DNA of 64,000 nt, taken from assembly GCA_002359895.1 (NCBI GenBank), contig DEOB01000011.1, forward strand, positions 311,203-375,202, given 5' to 3'. The notes beneath the pieces are model-generated. The model saw only the letters and a list, made by a program, of their open reading frames with translations. It was not told the origin of the DNA and ran no database searches. Positions 24,809-33,220 of the stretch are shown in pieces; the stretch's first letter is position 1, and each line of letters begins with the position of its first letter. The DNA is from Stenotrophomonas sp. UBA2629. GTDB lineage: Bacteria; Pseudomonadota; Gammaproteobacteria; Xanthomonadales; Xanthomonadaceae. The translations under genes and the position numbers were made by a program.

Positions 24809-25603
24809 CTAAAGCGGCTCCCAGGGCGCCAGTGCGAGCGAGCGCAGCAACAGCTCCAGCAACACCTTTGACTGCCCGAACGATTGCCCGCCAATTGCAG
24901 CCAGTGGCCACAGCCCCGCTGTATTACAAGCCACCGCGCCCGATAACCCGGACAGCGACTCCAGCGAAACCGTTCGTGTGCCCTGGCTCTGGCCCAGCAC
25001 CTCCAAACCTCGTTCCAGCAACTGAGCGGTCACGCCGCGCAGCATCGCCGCCTGCGGCCACACCACCTGCCCGCCGTCCCAGAACACCACATTCCAGGTA
25101 CTGCCCTCACTCAGGTTGCCCACGTCATCGACAAACACCACATCGTCGAAACCCTCACGCACGGCCTCACGCCGCTGATGGAACAGCGGAAACGTTCCCA
25201 CATGTTTGATGTGCGGCAGTTCGCGTTGATAGCGCGACGGCATCACGGCACGCGGGGTCGTCGGCATCACGGCAGGCGCGGCAATACTGATCAGCACATC
25301 CAGCGGCACCGCACGCAGCGGCTGGCGGAAATCGAAATCGCGCGAAAAGACGGTGATTCGCACCGACGCATCACGCGCGCCGCTTTGCACCAACGCATCA
25401 CGCAGCCACACCTGCAACTGCGCGATATCCAACGCAGCGTCGAACAACTCGCGCGTAGCTTGCTGCAACCGCTGCACATGCAGGGCCCAGCCCTGCACCG
25501 CTCCACCGCGCACCTGCAACGACGTGAAGTGGCCGTAATTGACCAACGCTACCGCCGGCACATCGGCGGCGGCAGGCGTGCCATTGCAGAACAATCGGCT
25601 CAC
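24809..25603 (-). CDS. pabC: PLP-dependent class IV aminotransferase, probable aminodeoxychorismate lyase
   Basis: A 264-residue fold-type IV PLP enzyme. The likely Schiff-base lysine is in RELPHIKHVGTFPLFHQRR, and the cofactor-phosphate region includes VDDVGNLSEGSTWNVVFW. It fits 4-amino-4-deoxychorismate lyase, which makes p-aminobenzoate for folate. D-amino-acid or branched-chain aminotransferases share the fold and are alternatives. It overlaps the upstream nitronate monooxygenase-like gene by 4 nt (ATGA), indicating coupling. No pabA/B or tmk/holB partner is seen nearby, so pabC is tentative. Confidence 0.75.
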   Translation of the reverse strand: MSRLFCNGTPAAADVPAVALVNYGHFTSLQVRGGAVQGWALHVQRLQQATRELFDAALDIAQLQVWLRDALVQSGARDASVRITVFSRDFDFRQPLRAVPLDVLISIAAPAVMPTTPRAVMPSRYQRELPHIKHVGTFPLFHQRREAVREGFDDVVFVDDVGNLSEGSTWNVVFWDGGQVVWPQAAMLRGVTAQLLERGLEVLGQSQGTRTVSLESLSGLSGAVACNTAGLWPLAAIGGQSFGQSKVLLELLLRSLALAPWEPL

Positions 25604-26673
25604 AACAACGCCTCAGCCTGCGTCCACATCGTCTGCATGATGTCCACTGCTGGCGCCTGACGTGCCAGCCATGCCGACTGCCCGGCCCAGGCCTGCATCG
25701 CATCCAGTTGGTCCGCCGCATTGGCCTGCTTTCTCATGGCTGCGGTAAGCCCGCGCTGCACCGGATACGGGCGCGGCGGCGGAGCTGCATCTGCCTCAGC
25801 GGCCTGTACATAAGCGGTGTTCAACGCACGCCCCAGTCGGCCACTGAAAGCGCGCGTCGCGCGTGTATCTTCCGGCTCGGCATCGGCCAACGCCAGTTGC
25901 CACACGTTGGGAATCTCGGATTCATCGGCAGCAAGAAACGCCGTACCTACCTGCACCGCACTGGCGCCGAGCAACAATGCAGCGGCAACGCCACGCCCAT
26001 CGGCAATGCCACCGGCGGCAATCACAGGAATCTGCAACTTGTCGGCCAAGCGCGGCACCAGCGCGAACAGGCCACTCATCTGCAACTCGGCTTTGCCGGC
26101 GTCAAACGCACCGCGATGCCCACCCGCTTCCATGCCCTGCGCGACTACGGCATCAGCACCGGCTGCCTGTGCCTGCAACGCTTCATCCAACGTCGTGACA
26201 CACGCAAACCAGGCAATGCCCGCGGCCTTCAGGCGCTGCACCTGGGCGGAAGAAAACACGCCCATGATGGTCGAGGCCACCGCCGGTCGCGCTTGAATCA
26301 GCGCATCAAACTGGGCGTCAAAATCCGCAGGGCCCGCATCACCGGCAGTGGCCGGAACCTGCGGACCCCAGTGGCCGAGAAAATCCCGGGTAGCCGCTTC
26401 TGCAGCGGCATCGCGCACGGGCGCCGGGTCCGGCACCCACACATTGATCTGCACCGGCCCTTGTGACTGCATGCGGAATGCATCCATCCACTGCCCGATC
26501 TGCTCCGGCGTGGACAACACCGCGCCCATCGCACCCATGCCGCCGGCATTGGCCAGCGCTGCCGACAGTGGCACCGGGCAGGCACCGGCCATCGGCGACA
26601 ACAGAATGGGAAGCTCAACACCAAAGCGTTCGCAGAAGGCGTTGGTCCGGGAGGAAATGACAGAGTTGTGCAT
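25600..26673 (-). CDS. Nitronate monooxygenase-like flavoprotein
   Basis: A 357-residue FMN-binding TIM-barrel protein of the 2-nitropropane dioxygenase/NMO family. Motifs include ELPILLSPMAGACP near the N terminus, GIAWFACVTTLDEALQAQAA, AQGMEAGGHRGAF, and the phosphate-binding IPVIAAGGIADGRGVAAALL followed by GASAVQVGTAFL. These enzymes oxidise alkyl nitronates such as propionate-3-nitronate, though many relatives are uncharacterised. It is co-oriented with pabC (4-nt overlap) and a lipoprotein gene 32 bp upstream. Confidence 0.88.
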   Translation of the reverse strand: MHNSVISSRTNAFCERFGVELPILLSPMAGACPVPLSAALANAGGMGAMGAVLSTPEQIGQWMDAFRMQSQGPVQINVWVPDPAPVRDAAAEAATRDFLGHWGPQVPATAGDAGPADFDAQFDALIQARPAVASTIMGVFSSAQVQRLKAAGIAWFACVTTLDEALQAQAAGADAVVAQGMEAGGHRGAFDAGKAELQMSGLFALVPRLADKLQIPVIAAGGIADGRGVAAALLLGASAVQVGTAFLAADESEIPNVWQLALADAEPEDTRATRAFSGRLGRALNTAYVQAAEADAAPPPRPYPVQRGLTAAMRKQANAADQLDAMQAWAGQSAWLARQAPAVDIMQTMWTQAEALL

Positions 26674-26705
26674 GGCGGTGAAGTTGCCGCCGGGGCCTGC
26701 CCTGC

Positions 26706-27140
26706 TCAGCGAAGCGAGAGGGCGTAGGACCGCACCAGCTGGCTGTCCATCTCTTCGTTGAAAGTGAAGTTCACATACTGCGCATCATCGGCAGTGAAAT
26801 CCACATCCACCCGCGAGCGCCCGATCTCGGTACCCGCTTCATCCAGCGCGCGCGCCATGAAGACGCCCTTGTATGGCTTGGTGGTAACCACGTAAACCGA
26901 CGCGTCCTTGGAGCCCATGCCACGGCTCTTGCCGAGCGTCACGGTCATGCCGCTGTTGGTGACCGACGCATCCACGTCCAGCTTCAGCGACATGCGCTTG
27001 TCCACGCCCTCGCCCAAGCCTGCGACAAAGTCGGTGGCCGTGCCACTGATCGCGCTGCCAGCCTTCTGCGACAGCGAGCGATCTTCACCGCACGCGCTGA
27101 GCGCCAACATGACTGCCACCAAGCAAATTCCCTTCTTCAT
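26706..27140 (-). CDS. Small lipoprotein of unknown function
   Basis: A 144-residue protein with a lipoprotein signal peptide (MKKGICLVAVMLALSACGED; lipobox LSAC, lipidated Cys17). The mature part has a Gly/Asp-rich start (GTATDFVAGLGEGVDKRMSL) and then a predicted beta-rich segment without recognised motifs. I do not recognise the family. It lies 40 bp downstream of ffh and 32 bp upstream of the NMO-like gene on the same strand. A periplasmic or envelope role is inferred from the lipobox only. Confidence 0.8.
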   Translation of the reverse strand: MKKGICLVAVMLALSACGEDRSLSQKAGSAISGTATDFVAGLGEGVDKRMSLKLDVDASVTNSGMTVTLGKSRGMGSKDASVYVVTTKPYKGVFMARALDEAGTEIGRSRVDVDFTADDAQYVNFTFNEEMDSQLVRSYALSLR

Positions 27141-27180
27141 GCGTCTTCCCCATCCCTTTGTTTGAGTTCAACAGCCTGGA

Positions 27181-28560
27181 TCAACGGAACGGCAAACCAC
27201 CCTTGCCACCCATGGCGCCGAGCATGCCTTTCATGTTGCGCATCATGCCCTTCATGCCACCACCGGCCAGCTTGCCCATCATCTTTTCCATCTGCATGTA
27301 CTGCTTCATCAGCTTGTTGACGTCAGCCGGTTGGGTGCCGGAGCCGCGCGCGATGCGGGCACGGCGCGAACCGTTGAGCAGGCCCGGATTACGGCGCTCT
27401 TTCTTGGTCATGGAGCTGATGATGGCGATCATGCGCGGCACTTCCTTGCTCTGCGTGGCCTGCTGCTTGAGGTGCTCGGGGATCTGCCCCATGCCCGGCA
27501 GCTTGTCCATCAGCCCGCCAATGCCGCCCATGTTCTGCATCTGTTCGAGCTGGTCGCGCATGTCGTTGAGGTCGAACTTCTTGCCCTTGGCGACCTTCTC
27601 GGCGAGCTTCTGCGCCTTGTCTTTGTCGACCTGCTGCTCCACCTGTTCCACCAGCGACAACACGTCGCCCATGTCCAGGATGCGGCTGGCCACACGCTCG
27701 GGGTGGAACACGTCCAGCCCGTCGACCTTTTCACCGGTACCGGTGAACTTGATCGGCTTGCCGGTGATGTAACGCACGCTCAGCGCGGCACCGCCACGGG
27801 CGTCACCGTCGGTCTTGGTCAGCACCACACCGGTCAACGGCAGTGCTTCGCCGAAGGCCTTGGCAGTGTTGGCCGCGTCCTGGCCGGTCATCGCATCGAC
27901 CACGAACAGCGTTTCAGCCGGGTTGATCGCGGCGTGCAGCGCCTTGATCTCGGCCATCATGGCTTCGTCGATCGCCAGGCGGCCGGCGGTATCCACCAGC
28001 AGCACATCGGCAAACGACTTGCGCGCGTCATCAATGGCGGCACGGACGATATCCACCGGCTTCTGGTCCGGCGAGGACGGGAAGAACAGCACCCCGACCT
28101 GCTCGGCCAACGTCTTCAACTGTTCGATGGCGGCCGGGCGATAGACGTCGGCCGACACCACCATCACCTTCTTCTTGCGCTTTTCTTTCAGGTGCTTGGC
28201 AAGCTTGCCGACCGTGGTCGTCTTACCCGCACCCTGCAGGCCGGCCATCAGGATGATCGCCGGCGCCGGGACGTTGAGGTTCAGGTCCGAAGCCTGCGCG
28301 CCCATCACGGCGGTCAGCTCGTCGCGTACGACCTTGATCAGCGCCTGGCCCGGGGTCAGCGACTTGAGTACCTCTTGGCCGACCGCGCGGACCTTGATCT
28401 TCTCCACCAGCGCCTGCACCACCGGCAGGGCCACATCGGCCTCCAGCAGGGCGATGCGGACTTCGCGGGTGGCCTCGCGGATGTTCTCTTCGGTCAGGCG
28501 GCCGCGCCCACGCAGGCGTTCGATGGTGCCGGAAAGGCGCTGGGTCAGGGACTCAAACAT
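27181..28560 (-). CDS. ffh: Signal recognition particle protein Ffh
   Basis: The SRP54 GTPase, 459 residues. It has an N domain (MFESLTQRLSGTIERLRGRG) and a G domain with GLQGAGKTTTVGKLAKHL (P-loop), DVYRPAAIEQL, DTAGRL and TKTDGDARGGAALS. The Met-rich M domain has many methionines in its last 60 residues (MKQYMQMEKMMGKLAGGGMK). With 4.5S RNA it targets nascent inner-membrane proteins to FtsY. The start is the ATG at 28560; the open frame extends upstream without family similarity. It is divergent from the YpjD-like gene. Confidence 0.98.
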   Translation of the reverse strand: MFESLTQRLSGTIERLRGRGRLTEENIREATREVRIALLEADVALPVVQALVEKIKVRAVGQEVLKSLTPGQALIKVVRDELTAVMGAQASDLNLNVPAPAIILMAGLQGAGKTTTVGKLAKHLKEKRKKKVMVVSADVYRPAAIEQLKTLAEQVGVLFFPSSPDQKPVDIVRAAIDDARKSFADVLLVDTAGRLAIDEAMMAEIKALHAAINPAETLFVVDAMTGQDAANTAKAFGEALPLTGVVLTKTDGDARGGAALSVRYITGKPIKFTGTGEKVDGLDVFHPERVASRILDMGDVLSLVEQVEQQVDKDKAQKLAEKVAKGKKFDLNDMRDQLEQMQNMGGIGGLMDKLPGMGQIPEHLKQQATQSKEVPRMIAIISSMTKKERRNPGLLNGSRRARIARGSGTQPADVNKLMKQYMQMEKMMGKLAGGGMKGMMRNMKGMLGAMGGKGGLPFR

Positions 28561-28670
28561 GCGGTGGGGCCTGCGGAAATCGTGGAAACAGAGGCCGCAA
28601 GTATAGCGGGCGGGCATGCTGCCCGCCTGCTCGCATCGCCAGCGGCGGGCCCGTGTGCGAAACTGACCCG

Positions 28671-29462
28671 ATGACAATCGTTCTCATCGCCACAGCGCTC
28701 TATTTGTTGGCCACTGTGTTGCTCGTCCGCGGCTTGGCCGCTGACCGCTCGCCGCCGCCGCGCACCTGGCTGGTGCCCGCCGTGGCCGCTGCCGCGCTGC
28801 ATGGTGGTTATCACCTGATGGTCGCGATGCAGACCGCCGGCGGTCCGGACATGCACTTCTTCGCTGCACTGTCGCTGGTCGGTTTTGGCATGACGGTGTT
28901 GACCGCCTTGGTAGGCGCACGCGGGCGCATGGCCGCGCTGGGCGTGGTGGTGTTCCCCATGGCGGCGCTGCTGCTGCTGGCCTACCACGGCTACGGCCAT
29001 GAGCCGAGCAAGCTGCTGGGCTGGCGCTTGGCCTCCCACGCTTGGCTGGCACTGCTGGCATACGCGACGCTGAGCATCGCGGCGCTGCTGGCGATCATGC
29101 TGTGGCTGCAGGAGCGCGCGCTGCGCCGGCGTGATTTCCGCCCTTGGCTGCGCGCCCTGCCACCGCTGGCCGACCTGGAAACGCTGTTGTTCCGCACGAT
29201 TGCCGTGGGCTTCAGCCTGCTGACCCTGACCTTGGTCACCGGCGTGTTGTTCGTCGATGACCTGCTGGCGCAGAAGCTGGTGCACAAGACCGTGCTCAGC
29301 GTGCTGTCGTGGATCGTGTTCGGTACCTTGCTGATCGGCCGCCGCCGTTATGGCTGGCGTGGCAGCAAGGCCGTGCATTGGACCTTGAGCGCGATGGCCC
29401 TGTTGCTGCTGGCATTTTTCGGCAGCCGCTTCGTGATTGAACTGGTGCTCGGCCGGCCCTGA
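28671..29462 (+). CDS. ypjD: YpjD/CcsA-family inner-membrane protein
   Basis: A 263-residue polytopic protein with about eight hydrophobic helices, belonging to the cytochrome c assembly (CcsA/HemX) superfamily. Conserved histidines occur in LHGGYHLMVAM and LVHKTVLSVLSW, with SHAWLALLAYATLSIAALLA between. It is divergently placed next to ffh, as ypjD is in E. coli. CcsA relatives carry haem for cytochrome c maturation; for YpjD-type proteins the function is not settled. Start is ATG 28671; a GTG/ATG-like start six codons upstream is less likely. Confidence 0.85.
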   Translation: MTIVLIATALYLLATVLLVRGLAADRSPPPRTWLVPAVAAAALHGGYHLMVAMQTAGGPDMHFFAALSLVGFGMTVLTALVGARGRMAALGVVVFPMAALLLLAYHGYGHEPSKLLGWRLASHAWLALLAYATLSIAALLAIMLWLQERALRRRDFRPWLRALPPLADLETLLFRTIAVGFSLLTLTLVTGVLFVDDLLAQKLVHKTVLSVLSWIVFGTLLIGRRRYGWRGSKAVHWTLSAMALLLLAFFGSRFVIELVLGRP

Positions 29463-29466
29463 CACC

Positions 29467-29537
29467 GTAATGCCGGGCCAGGCTCGGCAGAAGCTTCACG
29501 GGTAAAGCCCCTTCCCGAGCACGGCTCGGCGCTGGTC
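29467..29537. repeat. Decayed inverted pair of GTAG-type REP elements
   Basis: GTAATGCCGGGCC-AGGCTCGGCAG (29467-29490) and a reverse-oriented relative with stem CCGAGC/GCTCGG (29515-29529) face each other between the convergent ypjD and radA genes. They are degenerate versions of the repeat at 35013-35079 and may act as a terminator. Confidence 0.65.
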
Positions 29538-29541
29538 GGCT

Positions 29542-30927
29542 TCACTCCATTGCCGCTTGCAACGCTTCGGACAAGCGCTCCACCGCAATCACTTCCATGC
29601 CCTTCAACGAGCCGGTCTTGGGTGCGTTGGCCTTGGCCACGATGGCGCGCTTGAAGCCGTGCGTTGCCGCTTCGCGCAGGCGATCTTCGCCATTGGGCAC
29701 CGGGCGGATTTCACCGGACAACCCTACCTCGCCGAAGGCAATGGTTTTTTCCGCCAACGGCCTGTCCTGCAGTGAGGACAACACCGCCAGCAGCACCGGC
29801 AGATCCACCGCTGTCTCCTGCACGCGGATGCCGCCGACCACATTGACGAACACGTCCTGGTCGCCCACCACCACACCGCCATGACGGTGCAGCACGGCCA
29901 GCAGCATGGCGAGGCGGTTCTGCTCCAGACCCACCGCAACACGGCGCGGATTAGACAGCGGCGATGAATCCACCAGCGCCTGCACTTCCACCAACAGCGG
30001 GCGCGTACCCTCGCGGGTGACCATCACACAGCTGCCCGGCTGACGCGTGCTGCCACCGCTCAGGAAGATCGCCGAGGGGTTGGGCACTTCCTTCAGGCCC
30101 TTGTCGCCCATCGCGAACACGCCCAATTCATTGACCGCACCAAAGCGGTTCTTGAACGCACGCAGCACACGGAAACGGCTGCCGCTTTCGCCTTCGAAAT
30201 ACAGCACCGCATCCACCATGTGCTCCAGCACACGCGGGCCGGCGATGCCGCCCTCCTTGGTGACATGGCCCACCAGGAACACCGCTGTGCCGGTTTCCTT
30301 GGCAAAGCGCACCAAACGCGCGGCACTTTCGCGTACCTGGCTCACCGAGCCCGGCGCAGCGGTGACCGATTCCGTCCACAAGGTCTGTACCGAGTCGGCC
30401 ACGATCAATTTGGGGCGCGCACTGGCGGCGTGCTGCAGGATGTTTTCGACACCGGTTTCGGCCAGGCCATTGAGGCCCTCCAACGGCAGATCCAAGCGCA
30501 CCGCGCGGCCTGCGACCTGTGCCAACGATTCTTCGCCAGTCACATACAACACCGGCAACGTACCGGCCATTTTCGCCACGGCCTGCAGCAGCAGCGTGGA
30601 TTTACCGATACCCGGATCGCCACCCACCAATACCACCGCGCCTTCAACCAAACCGCCACCCAGCACGCGGTCGAATTCACCAATGCCGGTGGACACACGC
30701 AGGTGCTCGGTCTGCTGCACATCCTTCAGGGCGGTGATCTTGGGCGCATCCACCTTGCCCGCCCAACCGCTGCGGCGCGATGCCGGCGACTTCGCTGCGG
30801 CAGCACTTTCCAGCACGATCTCGCTGAGCACGTTCCAGGCACCGCACTCGGTGCATTGGCCCTGCCACTTGCTGTACTCGGCACCACATTCGGTGCAGAC
30901 GTAAGCGCTGCTGCGGGTCTTGGCCAT
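29542..30927 (-). CDS. radA: DNA repair protein RadA (Sms)
   Basis: A 461-residue RecA-like ATPase that drives branch migration in recombinational repair. The N-terminal zinc finger is CTECGAEYSKWQGQCTECG. Walker A is GGDPGIGKST, the RadA-specific KNRFG motif lies in AFKNRFGAVNELG, and the C-terminal domain resembles Lon protease (VNVVGGIRVQETAVDLPVLL). The start is the ATG at 30927 with AGGAA upstream. Monocistronic by appearance. Confidence 0.97.
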   Translation of the reverse strand: MAKTRSSAYVCTECGAEYSKWQGQCTECGAWNVLSEIVLESAAAAKSPASRRSGWAGKVDAPKITALKDVQQTEHLRVSTGIGEFDRVLGGGLVEGAVVLVGGDPGIGKSTLLLQAVAKMAGTLPVLYVTGEESLAQVAGRAVRLDLPLEGLNGLAETGVENILQHAASARPKLIVADSVQTLWTESVTAAPGSVSQVRESAARLVRFAKETGTAVFLVGHVTKEGGIAGPRVLEHMVDAVLYFEGESGSRFRVLRAFKNRFGAVNELGVFAMGDKGLKEVPNPSAIFLSGGSTRQPGSCVMVTREGTRPLLVEVQALVDSSPLSNPRRVAVGLEQNRLAMLLAVLHRHGGVVVGDQDVFVNVVGGIRVQETAVDLPVLLAVLSSLQDRPLAEKTIAFGEVGLSGEIRPVPNGEDRLREAATHGFKRAIVAKANAPKTGSLKGMEVIAVERLSEALQAAME

Positions 30928-30995
30928 GGAGATTCCTGCTGCAGGGCATCGCAGGATAGCCGAGGCCGGTCGCAACGGCTGCGACCGCTGGCAGG

Positions 30996-31712
30996 TCAGC
31001 CCTTCTGCGCAGCCTTGGCGGCAATCGAGGCACGGTACTGGCGCGGCGCCATGCCAACCTCGGCCCTGAACTTACGGGTAAACGCACTCTGGTCACTGAA
31101 ACCACATGCTTGGCCGATGCTGGCCACGCTCTCGTCACCGTGCAGCAGATGCAATGCAATCTGGATGCGCAACCGGGTGAGCACCTGCTGCGGGGTCATC
31201 TGGAACACCTTCCGGAACGAGCGCTCCAACTTGGACAGCGAAAACCCAGTGATGTCCAGCAATGTCTGCATGCGCACGTTTTCGGCGTAATGCGTGTTGA
31301 GGTAGTTCAGCGCCAGGCGCAACGGCTCGTACTGCGACTCCAAACCACCGCGCTGGCCCAGGTCGCGGGAAATACCAATCAACCCGACCACCTCGCCGTT
31401 TTCGATGATCGGTCGCTTGCAGGTCAGACACCAGCCAGGCTGCTGGTTGGTCAGCAACTGCAGCTCCATGACGTTCTCCACCACCTCGCCGGCCAGCACC
31501 CGCGCATCCTGCTCCACATAGGCCTCACTCATGCCGACCGGGTAAACCTCATCGGCGCGCTTGCCGATGACCTCGCCGCGCGATTTCACGCCCAGCCGAT
31601 GCATCATCGTAAGGTTGACGTGCGTATAGCGCCCTTCCATGTCCTTGGCGAAAAACAGCACGCTGGGGATGGCGTTGAACAGGGCTTCGATTTCGACGGG
31701 GTCGATGAGCAT
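30996..31712 (-). CDS. PAS-domain AraC-family transcriptional regulator
   Basis: A 238-residue regulator. An N-terminal PAS domain (IEALFNAIPSVLFFAKDMEG, then IGISRDLGQRGG, about residues 5-125) is joined to a C-terminal AraC-type double helix-turn-helix (MQTLLDITGFSLSKLERSFR and VASIGQACGFSDQSAFTRKF). This pairing suggests sensing of a small ligand, redox state or cofactor by the PAS domain. The ATG at 31712 is chosen; the frame opens at a GTG at 31751. Target genes are unknown; nothing adjacent is obviously regulated by it. Confidence 0.87.
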   Translation of the reverse strand: MLIDPVEIEALFNAIPSVLFFAKDMEGRYTHVNLTMMHRLGVKSRGEVIGKRADEVYPVGMSEAYVEQDARVLAGEVVENVMELQLLTNQQPGWCLTCKRPIIENGEVVGLIGISRDLGQRGGLESQYEPLRLALNYLNTHYAENVRMQTLLDITGFSLSKLERSFRKVFQMTPQQVLTRLRIQIALHLLHGDESVASIGQACGFSDQSAFTRKFRAEVGMAPRQYRASIAAKAAQKG

Positions 31713-31884
31713 CAGGACAATCTGGCTGGCGGCAAGGCGAACCGCCGGCACATTCTAGCCAGCCAACGGCATCGTCCGCCCTGGCCATAGGTCCCGGCCC
31801 GACAACAGCTTCCGCCAGATGATGACAAGTCGGCGGCAATCGTTGCCTGCATCATCGGCAAAGTCCCCCTGCCGATGCCTTCCT

Positions 31885-32295
31885 ATGAGCCAAGCCGCCA
31901 CTCCCAACTCTTACGCCGTCGGCCAGCTCTGGGCGTGCAAGGGCCGCCATGCCGACGAGCAGCCCACGTTGCTGATCAATCGCATCGACCAGCACCCCCT
32001 CGGCGGCGGCAACATCTATCACGTCACGCTCGACGCGCTGAAAATCCGCCACCCCGGCCTGCCCAGCGGCTACATGACCGACCTGGCGCACGCCCCGGTC
32101 ACCGACCAGACCTTGCAGCACAGCGAACTGCGCTTCATCGGCCTGCGCGAGCCCAACCCGGGTTACCAGAAGGGCTACGACCAGTGGCGCGAGGCGTTTG
32201 ACGAGGGCCGCGCCGGCTCGTTCGGCGTCAGCACGCCGACCATTCTTGAAATCGTCGAGCGCCGCTTGAACGACACCCCGCTCGACCAGCCCTGA
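31885..32295 (+). CDS. Conserved hypothetical protein
   Basis: A 136-residue soluble protein without recognised family. It has mixed alpha/beta character (GQLWACKGRHADEQPTLLIN, then GGGNIYHVTLDALKIRHPG) and an acidic C terminus (EIVERRLNDTPLDQP). No signal peptide, membrane segment or metal motif is obvious. Codon usage matches its neighbours, and the ATG at 31885 (MSQAATPN) follows a region without coding character. It converges on the frameshifted membrane protein gene. Confidence 0.7.
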   Translation: MSQAATPNSYAVGQLWACKGRHADEQPTLLINRIDQHPLGGGNIYHVTLDALKIRHPGLPSGYMTDLAHAPVTDQTLQHSELRFIGLREPNPGYQKGYDQWREAFDEGRAGSFGVSTPTILEIVERRLNDTPLDQP

Positions 32296-32306
32296 GCCCT
32301 GCCGGT

Positions 32307-33097
32307 TCAGCGCGCCACACCCGCCGCCGGCTTCCCGTGGGTCTGCGCGGGCAACGGCACACGCGATGCGCGGGGCTGCGCCTGCAGCCGCTTGATCGCC
32401 GCAATTGGCAACGCCTCGGCGCGTTGCTGCTGCGGCCACCACAGAAACACGAACGCACTGCTGGAACCGAGCAGACGTGCCGTTCCTGCCTGCGGTGCAG
32501 GCTCGCCGTTGAACTGGACACTGACCACATCGCCACTGCCGTTGAGCCGTATATCGCCGGCACGGCTGGAAACATACTGGCCGTGCCCGCGGCCAGGCAC
32601 GCCACCACGGCCAAGGTCATGGCCGTCAACGGGCGCAGCCCTGTCACCTGCCAACTGGTGAAGACCGAGCGTGAAAACAACAGGCGCCACCACATGTTGC
32701 GCGCCCGCAACTGCTCCACCTTGCCGGGGTTGCGCAGGCGCAAGGTCTCCGGCCAGCTGCACAACACCACCATCAGCACACCAAACAGCAGCAGGATGGC
32801 GTACATGGGGTCCTTGATCCCGGCCACCAGAAAGTCGCCGGCCTGCAGGTATTCCAGAATCGGCAGATCAAACCCCCGGTAGAACCAGTAACTGCACCAT
32901 AGGCCCAACACCGATATCAGCAGGTAGGCCGAGGGGAAAAGCAGTGCCGGTTCATGGCGGAGGCGCCGCAACACCACCAGCACCACCGAATCATCGCTGC
33001 CTTGGGTCACCGGCATCGGCGACCAGTCAAGCTCGGCTTTCTCCGCCAGGACCTTGCCGGCCAGTTCCCCACCTGCCGCGTGATCTCTGTTATCCAT
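32307..33097 (-). pseudogene. Membrane protein gene split by a frameshift
   Basis: Two adjacent minus-strand frames appear to be one gene. From ATG 33097 (MDNRDHAAGG, with GGGGAG 5 nt upstream) the first frame encodes about 175 residues with three membrane segments: LLFPSAYLLISVLGLWCSYW, DPMYAILLLFGVLMVVLCSW and LTAMTLAVVACLAAGTASM. Near 32570-32575 coding character moves to the -1 frame, which continues SSRAGDIRLNGSGDVVSVQF to a stop at 32307. Restoring one T in the ATGTTTCC run would join them into a protein of about 263 residues. It may be a true mutation, a sequencing error or rarely a recoding site. I do not recognise the family. Confidence 0.72.
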
Positions 33098-33155
33098 AAA
33101 CGCTCCCCTTGGTGCAGCGGAGCATCGCCCAATTCCATGGCCGACGAAAGCACTC

Positions 33156-33189
33156 AAAAAAACAACGCCCCGTAAGAACGGGGCGTTGT
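33156..33189 (-). terminator. Rho-independent terminator of purA
   Basis: ACAACGCCCCGT / ACGGGGCGTTGT makes a perfect 12-bp stem; on the minus strand a run of T follows, about 32 bp after the purA stop. Confidence 0.93.
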
Positions 33190-33220
33190 CTGGACTAACC
33201 TGTATGTACCGCAGGCTGGA

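Noticed and set aside
32565..32580. Programmed -1 frameshift in the membrane protein gene
   Set aside because: No canonical slippery heptamer or downstream pseudoknot is evident; a simple one-base loss in a T-run is the more economical reading.
32307..32762. Independent 151-residue minus-strand gene
   Set aside because: Only its last 87 residues have coding character; its first part is a shadow of the membrane protein frame, so it is better read as the second half of a frameshifted gene.
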